A model generated the notes under the pieces. It had not been told where the DNA came from. It did not search any database and saw only the letters and a program-made list of their open reading frames with translations. Positions 16,639 to 25,745 of a stretch of DNA of 64,000 nucleotides are shown piece by piece. The stretch covers positions 1-64,000 of the forward strand of contig NZ_SSXC01000009.1 of the NCBI RefSeq assembly GCF_021699055.1, written 5' to 3'. The first letter of the stretch is position 1. Each line of letters begins with the position of its first letter. A program made the translations under genes and the position numbers. The stretch comes from Blastococcus sp. MG754426. GTDB lineage: Bacteria; Actinomycetota; Actinomycetes; Mycobacteriales; Geodermatophilaceae.

Positions 16639-17769
16639 GTGCGCGACGAGCTGCAGGAGCTGGTCGACGAGGTGTCGCGGGTGCTCGGCGCACCGGCGAC
16701 GCTGGAGGACGCCGGCTTCACGCTGCTGGCCTTCTGCGCGCACGACGACAGCGGGGCCGATCCGATGGACACCGTCCGCACCCGGTCGATCCTCACCCGC
16801 AGCTCGACGCCCGAGACCCGGCGGTGGTTCGAGGACTTCGGGATCGCCGCGGCGACCCGGCCGATGCGGACCCCGGCCGATCCCGCGGCCGGGGTGCTCA
16901 CCCGGCTGGTGCTGCCCGTCCGCCACGAGGACCGCACCCACGGCTACCTGTGGCTGCTCGACGACGGGCGCACCGACCCCGACGACGACGCCGACCCGGC
17001 GCTGCGCCGCGCGCTGGACCTGGCCGCCGACGCCGGCCGCGCGCTGGCCGGACGGCCGGCCGACGACCTGGGGCAGGTGCTCGCCGACGCGCTCATCGGC
17101 CGCCCCGCGGCCCGCGCCCAGGCTGCCCTGCGGCTCCGCGACCGGCTGCCCGCCGACGGCGCGCAGGTGCTCGTCGCGCTCCGCCCCACCGACGGCCCCC
17201 CGGCGCCGGCCCGGCCGCTGCCCGCGGCCGGGGCGGTGGCCACCGTCGTCGACGACGGGATCGCCGTGCTCGTCCCGCTACCGGCGCCCGCGGACCTGCG
17301 CCCGGCCGGAGCGCTCGCCGCCGCCTCCCTGGCCACCCTGCCCGCCGGCAGCACCGCGGGCGTCTCGTCGGCCCGGCGCGGCACCGACGACCTGGCCGGC
17401 CAGTGGGGCGAGGCCCGGGCCGCGGCACGGGTCGCCGCGGCGGTCGACCGGTTCTTCCCCGTCGCCCGCTGGGGCGAGCTCGGCGGGTGGCGGGCGGCCA
17501 CGGCGCTGCCCGGCCCCGACCCGGTGCTGGCGCCGCTGCTCGCCGACCCGGTGCTCACGACGACGGCCGAGACCTTCCTCGACTGCGCCGGCAGCGCCGC
17601 GCGGACGGCGGCGGCGCTGCACGTCCACCGGCAGACCCTGTACTACCGGCTGGGCCGCATCGCCGCGCTGACCGGCCTGGACCTCGCCGACGGCGACGCC
17701 CGCCTGCTGCTGCACGCCGGCCTGCGCGCCGCCCGGCTCTCCGGAGGATCCGGCTGCCACCGCCCGTGA
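16639..17769 (+). CDS. PucR-type helix-turn-helix transcriptional regulator, likely of proline use
   Basis: The 376-residue protein has a GAF-like N-terminal half (residues about 1-130) and the C-terminal PucR HTH_30 domain: TAETFLDCAGSAARTAAALH followed by VHRQTLYYRLGRIAALTG and DARLLLHAGLRAARL. Members of this family sense small molecules and activate catabolic genes. Its position, divergent from putB across a palindrome, makes it the probable regulator of putB-pruA; this is inference. GTG at 16639 follows GGGAGG at good spacing. Confidence 0.88.
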   Translation: MRDELQELVDEVSRVLGAPATLEDAGFTLLAFCAHDDSGADPMDTVRTRSILTRSSTPETRRWFEDFGIAAATRPMRTPADPAAGVLTRLVLPVRHEDRTHGYLWLLDDGRTDPDDDADPALRRALDLAADAGRALAGRPADDLGQVLADALIGRPAARAQAALRLRDRLPADGAQVLVALRPTDGPPAPARPLPAAGAVATVVDDGIAVLVPLPAPADLRPAGALAAASLATLPAGSTAGVSSARRGTDDLAGQWGEARAAARVAAAVDRFFPVARWGELGGWRAATALPGPDPVLAPLLADPVLTTTAETFLDCAGSAARTAAALHVHRQTLYYRLGRIAALTGLDLADGDARLLLHAGLRAARLSGGSGCHRP

Positions 17770-17784
17770 TCACCTGGTGTCACA

Positions 17785-17790
17785 TATTCT
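17785..17790 (+). promoter_or_regulatory. Putative leaderless promoter -10 (TATTCT) of the bphO operon
   Basis: TATTCT ends 8 nt before the ATG at 17799, the spacing expected when transcription begins at the start codon. No Shine-Dalgarno sequence precedes that ATG. Confidence 0.5.
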
Positions 17791-17798
17791 CCTTGCCG

Positions 17799-18434
17799 AT
17801 GGCTGCGGGAGACATGGCTGCGCAGGCGGAACCCCGCAGCGACGACGACGTGCTGCGCGCGCTGCGCACCGGGACGGCCGAGGAGCACCGGCAGCTCGAG
17901 GAGACCCTCGACCTGCTCGACCCGGAGCTCGACCGGGCCCGGCTGGTGCAGGTGCTGGGGCTGATGCACGGCTTCTGGACGGCGGCCGAGCGCGGGCTGG
18001 ACGAGTGGGCCGCGCGCCACCCCGCCGACGCCGCGACCGCGGGCTGGGCGCGCCGCCGCCGGGCCGGGCTGTTCGCCGCGGACCTCGCGGCGCTGGGCGC
18101 CCCCGTCCCCGGCGCGGCACCGGGGCTCCCGGCGGTGCCCGGCACCGACGAGGCGCTGGGCCGGCTCTACGTGCTCGAGGGCTCCACCCTCGGTGGCACG
18201 TTCATCGACCGCCACCTCGCCGCGCTGCCCCTGCTGGCCGGCGTCCGCCTGCACGCGTTCTCGCCCTACGGTGCCGAGACCGGCGCGATGTGGGCCGCCT
18301 ACCGTCGGGTCGCCCGCGCGCACGTGGCCGCGGGCGGGAACGCCGACCGGGTGGTCGCCGCGGCCCGGGACGCGTTCCGCGAGCTCTCCGAGTGGTGCCG
18401 GCCCGCCGCGCGGGCGCAGGCGGTCGGGGCGTGA
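17799..18434 (+). CDS. bphO: Biliverdin-producing heme oxygenase (BphO type)
   Basis: The 211-residue helical protein carries the bacterial heme oxygenase pattern: LRTGTAEEHRQLEETLDLLD near the N-terminus, with the candidate proximal His, followed by LGRLYVLEGSTLGGTFIDRH in the second half, the segment that packs over the heme. It would open heme to biliverdin IXalpha, CO and iron. The next gene, overlapping by 4 nt (GTGA), encodes a bacteriophytochrome that needs biliverdin, so the pair makes pigment and photoreceptor together. I take the ATG at 17799, which fits a leaderless start; ATG at 17814 is the alternative. Confidence 0.9.
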   Translation: MAAGDMAAQAEPRSDDDVLRALRTGTAEEHRQLEETLDLLDPELDRARLVQVLGLMHGFWTAAERGLDEWAARHPADAATAGWARRRRAGLFAADLAALGAPVPGAAPGLPAVPGTDEALGRLYVLEGSTLGGTFIDRHLAALPLLAGVRLHAFSPYGAETGAMWAAYRRVARAHVAAGGNADRVVAAARDAFRELSEWCRPAARAQAVGA

Positions 18435-20797
18435 CCGGGGTCCAGCACGAGATCGAGTTCCTGGCGCCGGGCGAGCAGGTCGACCTCACCAACTGCGAGC
18501 GCGAGCCGATCCACGTCCCGGGCAGCATCCAGCCGCGGGGCGTGCTGATCGCCGTCCGTGACCCCGACTGGGTCGTCCAGCAGGTGTCGGAGAACCTCGC
18601 CGACCTCACCGGCGTGGACTGGCGGCAGGCGCTGGGCCGCCCGCTGGCCGAGGTCATCGGGGCCGCGCCGGCCCGCGCGGTGATCAGCTCGGCGAGCGCC
18701 TTCGGCGACCTCCGCGAGCGCAACCCGGTCGAGATCATCCTCGACGTCGCCGGCGAGCCGGTGCCCGTCGACGCCCTCCTGCACCGCACCGTGATCGACC
18801 CCGGGCCGGTGCACGGGGTGGACGGCGAGCCCGTCGCCGCCCCCGAGGAGTCGGTGCCGGTCAGCACCCTCGTCGTCGAGCTGGAGCCGGCGCGCGGGCC
18901 GCGGCCGTTCTCCTTCCCGAACACCTACCAGGCGGTGCGCAGCACGGTCGCCGCCCTGGACCGGGCCGGCAGCCTCCAGGAGCTCTACGACATCACCGCG
19001 GCGGCCGTGCGCACCCTCACCGGCTTCGACCGGGTGATGGTCTACCGCTACGACGCCGACTACAACGGCGAGGTGGTGGCCGAGGCGAAGGCCGCGCACC
19101 TCAACTCCTTCCTCGGCCTGCACTACCCGGCCTCGGACATCCCCGCGCAGGCGCGGGCGCTGTACGAGAAGAACTGGATCCGGCTGATCTCCGACGTCGG
19201 CTACGCGCCGGTGCCGATCCAGCCGGTGCACCACCCGGCCAGCGGCCGGCCGCTGGACCTCACCTACTCCGCCCTGCGCAGCGTCTCGCCCATCCACGTG
19301 GAGTACCTGCACAACATGGGCGTGCGGTCCTCGATGTCGATCTCCCTGCTGCGCGGCGACAAGCTGTGGGGGCTCATCGCGTGCCACCACTACGACGGCC
19401 CGCACGCCCCGCCGTACGCCACCCGGGCCGCGGCGGAGTTCCTCGGCTCCACCCTGTCGGTCCGGTTGATCGACCGGGCGCAGGAGGAGGAGTTCGCCCG
19501 GGCGCTGAGCGCGCGGTCCACGCTGGCCTGGCTGACCGCCGCCGCGCTGGACGAGGAGCGGCCGATCACCGAGACGCTGCTGGGCTCTCCCAGCCTGCTG
19601 GACCTCCTGGCCGCCGACGGCGTCTCCATGTGCCTCCAGGGCACCCGCGGATCCGCCGGCGCCGCGCTCCCGCCGGAACTGGCGGACGCGATCGCCGCCT
19701 GGGCCGCGAGCCGCGGCGAGGACGTCGTCGCGACCGACGCGCTGGCCGCGGCCGCGCCCGGCCTCGGCGCGGTCGACCCCGCGTGCGGCGTCCTGGTGCT
19801 GCCCCTGCCCGAGGGCCAGTACGTGCTCTGGTCCCGCGGCGAGGCCGTGCGGCACATCGACTGGGGCGGGGACCCGCACAACAAGGCGATCGCCGAGCGC
19901 GAGGGCGATGCCGTCCGGCTCAGCCCGCGCAAGTCCTTCGAGCGCTGGCGGGAGACCGTCCGCGGCCGGTCCGAGTCGTGGTCGGCGCAGGAGACCGCCG
20001 AGGCCGCCGAGCTGCGCGTCCACCTGCTGGAGGCGCTCTACGCGCGGTCCCGCAGCATCGTCCGCGCCGCCGAGACCCTGCAGCGCAGCCTGCTGACCGA
20101 CCCGCCTGAGCCCGACCACCTCGAGGTGGCGGTGCGCTACGTGCCGGCGGCGCGGGAGGCCCAGGTGGGCGGCGACTGGTACGACGTCTTCGAGCAGCCC
20201 GACGGCTCGACGGTGCTGGTCATCGGGGACGTCGTCGGCCACGACACCCAGGCCGCGGCGACGATGTCCCAGCTGCGCGGTCTGCTGCGCGGCATCGCCT
20301 GGGACAGCGTGGCCGGCCCGGCCGAGGTGCTCTCCCGGATCGACGCCGCGATCGAGGGGCTGGGGCTCGGCGCCATGGCGACGGTGCTGGTCGGCCGGCT
20401 CGACCGCCCGGCGGGGCCGGCCGGCGACGGCACCCGGCTGCGCTGGGCCTCCGCCGGGCACCTGCCGCCGCTGCTCGTCGCGCCCGACGGCTCCCAGCGG
20501 CTGCTGGTGCCCGACCGCCCCGGCCTGCTGCTCGGCGTGGACCCGTCGCTGCCCCGCACCGAGCACGAGGCGGTGGTCGTCGACGGCTCGACGCTGCTGC
20601 TCTACACCGACGGGCTGGTGGAGCGCCGCGACCAGGTCTTCGACGACGGCGTCGACCTGCTCGGCCGGGCGCTCGCCGAACTGCGCCACCTCCCGGTCGC
20701 CCGCATGTCCGACGCCCTCATCGGCCGGCTGCTGCCCGAGGGCGGTGAGGACGACGTCGCCCTCGTCGCCGTCCGGCTCCGGGCAGCGGGCGGCTGA
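18431..20797 (+). CDS. Bacteriophytochrome (PAS-GAF-PHY) fused to a PP2C/SpoIIE-type phosphatase
   Basis: The 788-residue red/far-red photoreceptor keeps the photosensory core: the biliverdin-binding Cys near the N-terminus (about residue 22, TNCEREPIHVPGSIQPRG), the GAF motif PASDIPAQARALYEKNWIR (near 233), the chromophore-pocket segment SPIHVEYLHNMGVRSSMSIS (near 286) and the PHY tongue motif PRKSFERW (near 498). Instead of a histidine kinase it ends in a metal-dependent serine phosphatase: GGDWYD (near 580), VIGDVVGHD, LLYTDGLVERRD and GGEDDVALVAVR supply the Asp ligands. It probably dephosphorylates an anti-sigma antagonist (RsbV/SpoIIAA-like) in response to light, linking red light to a stress sigma factor; no such target gene is in the window. 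GTG start overlaps bphO. Confidence 0.95.
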   Translation: MTGVQHEIEFLAPGEQVDLTNCEREPIHVPGSIQPRGVLIAVRDPDWVVQQVSENLADLTGVDWRQALGRPLAEVIGAAPARAVISSASAFGDLRERNPVEIILDVAGEPVPVDALLHRTVIDPGPVHGVDGEPVAAPEESVPVSTLVVELEPARGPRPFSFPNTYQAVRSTVAALDRAGSLQELYDITAAAVRTLTGFDRVMVYRYDADYNGEVVAEAKAAHLNSFLGLHYPASDIPAQARALYEKNWIRLISDVGYAPVPIQPVHHPASGRPLDLTYSALRSVSPIHVEYLHNMGVRSSMSISLLRGDKLWGLIACHHYDGPHAPPYATRAAAEFLGSTLSVRLIDRAQEEEFARALSARSTLAWLTAAALDEERPITETLLGSPSLLDLLAADGVSMCLQGTRGSAGAALPPELADAIAAWAASRGEDVVATDALAAAAPGLGAVDPACGVLVLPLPEGQYVLWSRGEAVRHIDWGGDPHNKAIAEREGDAVRLSPRKSFERWRETVRGRSESWSAQETAEAAELRVHLLEALYARSRSIVRAAETLQRSLLTDPPEPDHLEVAVRYVPAAREAQVGGDWYDVFEQPDGSTVLVIGDVVGHDTQAAATMSQLRGLLRGIAWDSVAGPAEVLSRIDAAIEGLGLGAMATVLVGRLDRPAGPAGDGTRLRWASAGHLPPLLVAPDGSQRLLVPDRPGLLLGVDPSLPRTEHEAVVVDGSTLLLYTDGLVERRDQVFDDGVDLLGRALAELRHLPVARMSDALIGRLLPEGGEDDVALVAVRLRAAGG

Positions 20798-20806
20798 GCC
20801 CGTCGC

Positions 20807-21079
20807 TCAGCCGGCGCCGGGCGCGGTGAACCGGGGGGTGAGCCCGTCGTCGGGCGGGCCGCCCCGGTCCGGCAGCGGCCGCTCGTCCTCGGCCGCGCGG
20901 ACCACCGCGATCGTCTCCAGCGGGTCCGGTGGCCCCGTGCGCGCGCCACGCTCGAGCGCGGCGAGCAGCCGCTCCTCGTCGGGCGCGAGGTCACCGGGAC
21001 CGAGCCGCCCGCCGGGGCTGCCCGCATCGGAGCCCGACGCCATGGCGGTGTCGGGCGTCGGGTCGTCCGGGGCGTTCAT
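20807..21079 (-). CDS. Small acidic hypothetical protein
   Basis: A 90-residue, Pro/Gly/Asp-rich protein, with one likely helix (LAPDEERLLAALERGA) and otherwise disordered. The ATG at 21079 has GAGGA 9 nt upstream. It ends 9 nt from the convergent phytochrome gene and lies upstream-facing of nothing recognisable; no family assigned. It could be a real small protein or a spurious frame. Confidence 0.5.
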   Translation of the reverse strand: MNAPDDPTPDTAMASGSDAGSPGGRLGPGDLAPDEERLLAALERGARTGPPDPLETIAVVRAAEDERPLPDRGGPPDDGLTPRFTAPGAG

Positions 21080-21100
21080 GCGGCAGTTCCTCATGGTCGG

Positions 21101-21874
21101 TCAGCGGGGGAAGTTCGGCTCGAGCCGGGGGACGACCTGCATCTCGGGGACGAACGCCGACGGGTGCAGGAGCAGCAGCGTGCGGATCGCCTCGGCGACC
21201 GCCGACGGCGGCATCATCAGGTGCCCGGGGATGCCCCACTGCTCCATCATCGGGGTGTCCATGGCGGCGGGGATGACGCTCTGCACCCGGCACGGGAACG
21301 GCCGCTCGCTGCCGTCCTCCAGGCGCACCGCCTTCTCCCGGAGCTCGCGCTGGATGCAGCGGGTCGCGTTGAGGAAGCCGGCCTTGGAGCCGTTGTAGGC
21401 GATCGCCCCGCTGCCCGAGGTGATCGCCGACAGCGAGACCACGTGCACGACGTCGGCGGTGCGCCCCTCGGGCAGGTGCTGCACCCGCTTCACGAACTCG
21501 CTGGTGAGGAAGACCGGCCCCTCGCAGTTGACCGCCTGCACCCGCTGGTAGTCGGCGAGGTCGATGTCGGTGATGTAGCCGGGCCGGTCGATGCCGGCGA
21601 CGTTGACCAGCACGTCGAACGCGTCGCCGTGCCGCTCGAACAGGTCCGCGACGACGGCGCGCCGGCTCTCGTCCTGGGTGACGTCCAGGGCGGCGACCTC
21701 GGCGGAGCCGCCGGCCCCGGTCACCCGGGAGAGCGTCTCCTGGCTGCCGTCCGCGTCGATGTCGGCGATCACGACGTGCGCCCCGCCCTCGGCGAGGGCG
21801 AGCGCGGTGGCCCGGCCGAGTCCGCTGGCCCCGCCGGTCACGAGCGCGACCCGGCCCTTCAGCGACGCCTCCAC
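21101..21874 (-). CDS. Short-chain dehydrogenase/reductase (SDR)
   Basis: The 257-residue classical SDR has the cofactor motif VTGGASGLG (residues 12-20), the NNAG equivalent NVAGID, the catalytic Ser in VVSLSAITSG and the YxxxK pair YNGSK. The Asp at the end of strand 2 (VIADIDADG) favours NAD(H). The oxidised alcohol is unknown. GTG start at 21874 has a strong GGAGGAG ribosome site. Its downstream neighbour on the same strand is the small acidic gene. Confidence 0.92.
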   Translation of the reverse strand: MEASLKGRVALVTGGASGLGRATALALAEGGAHVVIADIDADGSQETLSRVTGAGGSAEVAALDVTQDESRRAVVADLFERHGDAFDVLVNVAGIDRPGYITDIDLADYQRVQAVNCEGPVFLTSEFVKRVQHLPEGRTADVVHVVSLSAITSGSGAIAYNGSKAGFLNATRCIQRELREKAVRLEDGSERPFPCRVQSVIPAAMDTPMMEQWGIPGHLMMPPSAVAEAIRTLLLLHPSAFVPEMQVVPRLEPNFPR

Positions 21875-21950
21875 AGCTGCTCCTCCGTCGTCCGCGCGTA
21901 CCCGTCGCGGACAGCCTCGCCGAAAGCCGCCGGGCCCGCAGGTCGGGGCG

Positions 21951-22760
21951 TCAGCGCCGCGTGGCCCAGACGTCGGCGAGGGTCACCGTGGTCAGCCCCC
22001 GCTCGGCGACCAGCTCGAGCAGCTGCCCGTAGACGGTGGTGACCGTGGGGTGGTTGGCGTGGCCGACGACGATCGTCCGTGCGCTGAACCAGCGCCGGGC
22101 GGCGGCCACGAGCTCCTCGGCGGTGAGCACCCGGTAGTCCTCGAGGGTGCCGTTCCACATGGCGATCGTCGGGTGCCCGAGGTCGGCGGCGATCCGGTCG
22201 GTGCGCTCGTCGTGGGCACCGAAGGGCGGCCGGAAGAAAGGGGTCTCCACGCCGAAGGTCGAGCGCAGGAAATCTCGGTTGCGGCGGATCTCCTCGGCCA
22301 CCTCGGCGTCCCCCAGCGTGGTGAGGTCGGGGTGGGACCAGGTGTGGTTGCCGAGGGCCACCTGCCCGGAGTCGACCAGCGGGCGCAGCAGCGCGGCGTT
22401 GTCCTCCCAGGCGCGGTACCGGCCGTTCGGGAAGAAGGTCATGCGGGTGCCGCTGTCGGCGGCGAAGCGCGCGAACGCCGCGACCACCTCGCTGCTGGTG
22501 CCGTCGTCGATGGTGAGCGCCAGCAGGTCCCCTTCGCCTGGCAGCGCGTCGACCACCCCGGCGGGCGGCTCCTGCGGCTCCACCCCGGGGACGCCGCGGT
22601 GCACCTGCCGCCACCGTGCGACGGGGTCGCCGACCGGCCCGGGCGACGCCGCGGGGCCGCCGAGCGCGGCCGGGGGCGCGTCCGGCGCGGCTGCACCGCG
22701 TGCCAGCGCCGTGCCCGCCACCCCGGCGGCGAGGGCGAGCAGGAACCCTCGACGGTCCAT
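21951..22760 (-). CDS. Secreted polysaccharide deacetylase (NodB), Tat-type signal
   Basis: The product (269 aa) starts MDRRGFLLALAAGVAGTALA, a twin-arginine-like signal peptide. The NodB domain has TIDDGT (metal Asp and catalytic Asp), HTWSHPDL (metal His pair) and FRPPFGAHD, with a C-terminal VVGHANHPTVT in the place of the usual L-H-x-x motif. A cell-wall or exopolysaccharide substrate is likely. The ATG at 22760 is chosen because TAGCGT lies 7 nt upstream, consistent with a leaderless mRNA; the in-frame GTG at 22769 overlaps that hexamer. Confidence 0.88.
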   Translation of the reverse strand: MDRRGFLLALAAGVAGTALARGAAAPDAPPAALGGPAASPGPVGDPVARWRQVHRGVPGVEPQEPPAGVVDALPGEGDLLALTIDDGTSSEVVAAFARFAADSGTRMTFFPNGRYRAWEDNAALLRPLVDSGQVALGNHTWSHPDLTTLGDAEVAEEIRRNRDFLRSTFGVETPFFRPPFGAHDERTDRIAADLGHPTIAMWNGTLEDYRVLTAEELVAAARRWFSARTIVVGHANHPTVTTVYGQLLELVAERGLTTVTLADVWATRR

Positions 22761-22767
22761 GCGCCGC

Positions 22768-22773
22768 ACGCTA
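22768..22773 (-). promoter_or_regulatory. Putative leaderless promoter -10 (TAGCGT) of the deacetylase
   Basis: TAGCGT on the minus strand ends 7 nt before the ATG at 22760; no Shine-Dalgarno sequence is present. Confidence 0.45.
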
Positions 22774-22838
22774 GCGACGGTGGTGCGCCGCGCCGCGGAG
22801 GCGGGTGGACGGCGCGTCGCGGCGCCGGGCCACGGGGG

Positions 22839-23378
22839 TCAGAGGCGGTGCAGGCCCGCCTCCTCGATCAGCCGCGCCTGCTCCCGGCACCACGGGGACC
22901 ACGCGTCGCCCTCGGTCTCCTGGCGGCGGCGGAACGCGGCCCAGTCCAGCAGCTCCCAGTCACCCACCTCGGTGGGCTCGGGCGCGGGCGAACCGGTGAA
23001 GCGCCCGACGTAGACCGGGCACACCTCGTTCTCGACGACCTCCCGGAACTCCGCCCGGTAGCGGTAGCCCGGCAGCGCGGGGCGGAGGTCGGAGACGCCG
23101 AGCCCGAGCTCGAAGCCGGCGCGGCGGGCGATCGCGGCCCCGTCGTCCTCACCGGGGCCGGGGTGGCCGCAGACGGTGTTGGTCCACATGCCGGGGAAGG
23201 TCGCCTTGCCCTCGGCACGGCGGGTGACCAGCAGCCGGCCGTCGGCGGCGAAGAGGTAGGCCGAGAACGCGCGGTGCAGCGGCGTCTCGCCGTGGTGCAC
23301 CTGCGGCTTGGGCATCGTGCCGATCTCTCGGCCGTCGTCGTCGAGCAGCACGATGAGCTCGACAGGGGTGGCGGTCAC
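22839..23378 (-). CDS. idi: Isopentenyl-diphosphate delta-isomerase, type I
   Basis: At 179 residues it has the usual length of bacterial type I Idi. It shows HHGETPLHRAFSAYLF (metal-binding His residues), WTNTVCGHPGPGE with the catalytic Cys, and YRAEFREVVENEVCPVYVG with the catalytic Glu region. It interconverts IPP and DMAPP for isoprenoid and carotenoid synthesis in the cytoplasm. No other isoprenoid gene is adjacent. GTG start at 23378; the frame remains open far upstream but only as antisense to the hydrolase gene. Confidence 0.95.
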   Translation of the reverse strand: MTATPVELIVLLDDDGREIGTMPKPQVHHGETPLHRAFSAYLFAADGRLLVTRRAEGKATFPGMWTNTVCGHPGPGEDDGAAIARRAGFELGLGVSDLRPALPGYRYRAEFREVVENEVCPVYVGRFTGSPAPEPTEVGDWELLDWAAFRRRQETEGDAWSPWCREQARLIEEAGLHRL

Positions 23379-23454
23379 CGGCCCATCGTCCCCGATCGGC
23401 CGCGGCGCCGCCCGCCCCCGTGCGGACCGCCCTCGCGCGGGGCACAGTTCCGGG

Positions 23455-24282
23455 GTGGACAGCTTCCGGCGCGACGGCCTGACCTTCGACGTCCGGGACG
23501 CCGGGCCGGCCGACGGCGAGCCCGTCGTCCTCCTGCACGGCTTCCCCCAGGACTCCACCGCCTGGGACCGGGTCGCCCCCGCCCTGCACCAGCACGGTCT
23601 GCGCACGCTGGCACCGGACCAGCGGGGCTACTCCCCCATGGCCCGCCCGCGCGGCCGCGCGCACTACCGCCTGCGGGAGACGGCGGACGACGTCGTCGCC
23701 CTGCTGGACGCGGCCGGGCTGGGCTCGGCCCACGTGGTCGGGCACGACTGGGGCGGCATCGTCGGCTGGGCGCTGGGCGCGTGGCACCCGGAGCGGGTCC
23801 GCACGCTGACGGCGCTCTCCGTGCCGCACCCGGGGGCGATGACGCGGGCGATGGTCACCGGCGACCAGGCGCTGCGCTCCTCCTACGTGGGGCTGTTCCA
23901 GCTCCCGGTGCTGCCCGAGCGGCTGCTGCTCGCCGGCGACGGGGCCGCGCTGCGCCGGGTGCTGCGCCACGGCGGGCTGCCCGACGACGCCGTCGACCGC
24001 TACGTCCGGCGGATGCGCGAGCCGGCGGCGCTGACCGCCGCCATCAACTGGTACCGCGCCCTGCCGTGGAGCGGTCGCGACCCGGTCGGGAAGGCGCGCG
24101 TGCCCACCCTGCACGTCTGGAGCACCGGCGACGCCTTCCTCGGCCGGGCCGCGACCGAGGACACGGCCCGCTTCGTCGACGCGCCCTACCGGCTCGAGGT
24201 CCTCGACGACGTGACGCACTGGATCCCCGAGCTCGCCGCGGAGCGGACCGCCGAGCTGGTCACCGCCCACGTCCGCGGCTGA
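23455..24282 (+). CDS. Alpha/beta hydrolase, epoxide hydrolase type
   Basis: The 275-residue protein has the oxyanion motif LLHGFPQ, a nucleophile Asp in GHDWGG (about residue 97), an acid Asp near STGDAFLG and the catalytic His in DDVTHWIPE. An Asp nucleophile followed by Trp is characteristic of soluble epoxide hydrolases and dehalogenases; the HGFP and DWGG combination favours epoxide hydrolase. It is followed 26 nt later by a transporter gene, possibly cotranscribed. GTG start at 23455, divergent from idi. Confidence 0.88.
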   Translation: MDSFRRDGLTFDVRDAGPADGEPVVLLHGFPQDSTAWDRVAPALHQHGLRTLAPDQRGYSPMARPRGRAHYRLRETADDVVALLDAAGLGSAHVVGHDWGGIVGWALGAWHPERVRTLTALSVPHPGAMTRAMVTGDQALRSSYVGLFQLPVLPERLLLAGDGAALRRVLRHGGLPDDAVDRYVRRMREPAALTAAINWYRALPWSGRDPVGKARVPTLHVWSTGDAFLGRAATEDTARFVDAPYRLEVLDDVTHWIPELAAERTAELVTAHVRG

Positions 24283-24308
24283 GCCCGGGCATTGCGAGAC
24301 TGCACGCC

Positions 24309-25673
24309 ATGAGCGAGACGACGTCGCCGCTGACCCGCGCCGAGCGGCTCGACCGGCTGCCCGTCAACCGGGAGCACCACCGGCTGGTGGTCGGCTCGGG
24401 CATCGGGTGGGCGCTGGACGCGATGGACGTCGGGCTCATCTCGTTCGTGATGACCGCGCTGGTCGCCCAGTGGGGGCTGTCGAACGCCGAGGTGTCGTGG
24501 ATCGGGTCGATCGGCTTCGTCGGGATGGCGCTGGGCGCCACGCTGGGCGGGCTGCTCGCCGACCGGGTCGGCCGCCGCCAGGTGTTCGCGCTGACCCTCC
24601 TGGTGTTCGGGCTGGCGACCGGGGCGGCGGCGCTGTCCTGGTCGGTCGGCGCGCTGCTGGTCTTCCGCTTCCTCATCGGCCTGGGGCTGGGTGCCGAGCT
24701 GCCGGTCGCCTCGACGCTGGTCAGCGAGTTCGCCCCCGCCCGGGTGCGCGGCCGGGTGGTCGTGCTGCTGGAGGCGTTCTGGGCGGTGGGCTGGACGCTG
24801 GCCGCCCTGATCGGCTACTTCGTGGTGCCCGCCGGCGACGACGGGTGGCGCTGGGCGCTGGCCCTGGGGGCGGCGCCGGCGCTGTACGCGGTGGTGGTGC
24901 GCCGGGGGCTGCCCGAGTCGGTGCGCTTCCTCGAGCTGCGCGGCCGCACCGACCAGGCGGAGGCGACCGTGCGCCGCTTCGAGCGGGCCGGCGGCGTCGC
25001 GCCCGTGCCGTCCCCCGCGCCGGCGCCGCCGACCGCCCCGCCGGGCGCCCGGGCGCTGTGGACCGGCGGCGCCGCACGGCGGACGGCCGCCCTCTGGACC
25101 GTCTGGTTCAGCATCAACTTCGCCTACTACGGCGCCTTCATCTGGCTGCCGACGCTGCTGTTCAACGACGGCTTCTCGCTGGTCAAGTCGTTCCAGTACA
25201 CGCTGATCATCACGCTGGCCCAGCTGCCCGGGTACGCGGTGGCGGCCTACCTGATCGAGAAGTGGGGACGGCGGCCCACCCTGGCCACCTTCCTGCTGGG
25301 CTCCGCCCTGGGTGCCGGGCTCTTCGCCGCCGCCGACGCCGACACCGCGGTGCTCGTCACCGGCATGGTGCTGTCGTTCTTCAACCTGGGGGCCTGGGGC
25401 GCGCTGTACGCGGTGACGCCGGAGATCTACCCGACCGCGCTGCGGGCCACGGGCGCCGGTGCCGCCGCCGGCTTCGGCCGGCTCGCCTCCATCGCCGCCC
25501 CGCTGTGCGTGCCGCTGCTGGTCGACGCCGGGGGCACCGGCCTGGTCTTCGCCACGTTCGCCGCCTTCTTCCTGCTGGCCGCGCTCGCCGCCTGGGCGCT
25601 GCCCGAGCTGCGGGGCCGCTCGCTCGACGCGGAGGCCCCGCGCGGGGTGACGTCACCGGCGCTGCCGGGCTGA
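24309..25673 (+). CDS. MFS transporter, NiaP/sugar-porter-like
   Basis: The 454-residue 12-TM transporter has GWALDAMDVGLISFV in helix 1, LADRVGRRQVF in loop 2-3, LGLGAELPVASTLVSE in helix 4 and ALRATG in loop 10-11. The first and third of these resemble the niacin transporter NiaP and related aromatic-acid porters, so a small organic acid or vitamin is a fair guess. The ATG at 24309 lies 26 nt after the hydrolase stop. Confidence 0.85.
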   Translation: MSETTSPLTRAERLDRLPVNREHHRLVVGSGIGWALDAMDVGLISFVMTALVAQWGLSNAEVSWIGSIGFVGMALGATLGGLLADRVGRRQVFALTLLVFGLATGAAALSWSVGALLVFRFLIGLGLGAELPVASTLVSEFAPARVRGRVVVLLEAFWAVGWTLAALIGYFVVPAGDDGWRWALALGAAPALYAVVVRRGLPESVRFLELRGRTDQAEATVRRFERAGGVAPVPSPAPAPPTAPPGARALWTGGAARRTAALWTVWFSINFAYYGAFIWLPTLLFNDGFSLVKSFQYTLIITLAQLPGYAVAAYLIEKWGRRPTLATFLLGSALGAGLFAAADADTAVLVTGMVLSFFNLGAWGALYAVTPEIYPTALRATGAGAAAGFGRLASIAAPLCVPLLVDAGGTGLVFATFAAFFLLAALAAWALPELRGRSLDAEAPRGVTSPALPG

Positions 25674-25745
25674 CCGGCACCCTCGCCGCCCGGCCGACCC
25701 GCGGCCGTACCGGTTGGCCGCAGGCCGGACGGGTAGCGGCAGGGC

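Noticed and set aside
21591-25673. A 1360-codon plus-strand open frame
   Set aside because: Real coding starts at the MFS ATG (24309); the rest is antisense to the SDR, deacetylase and idi genes and has a low-complexity composition.
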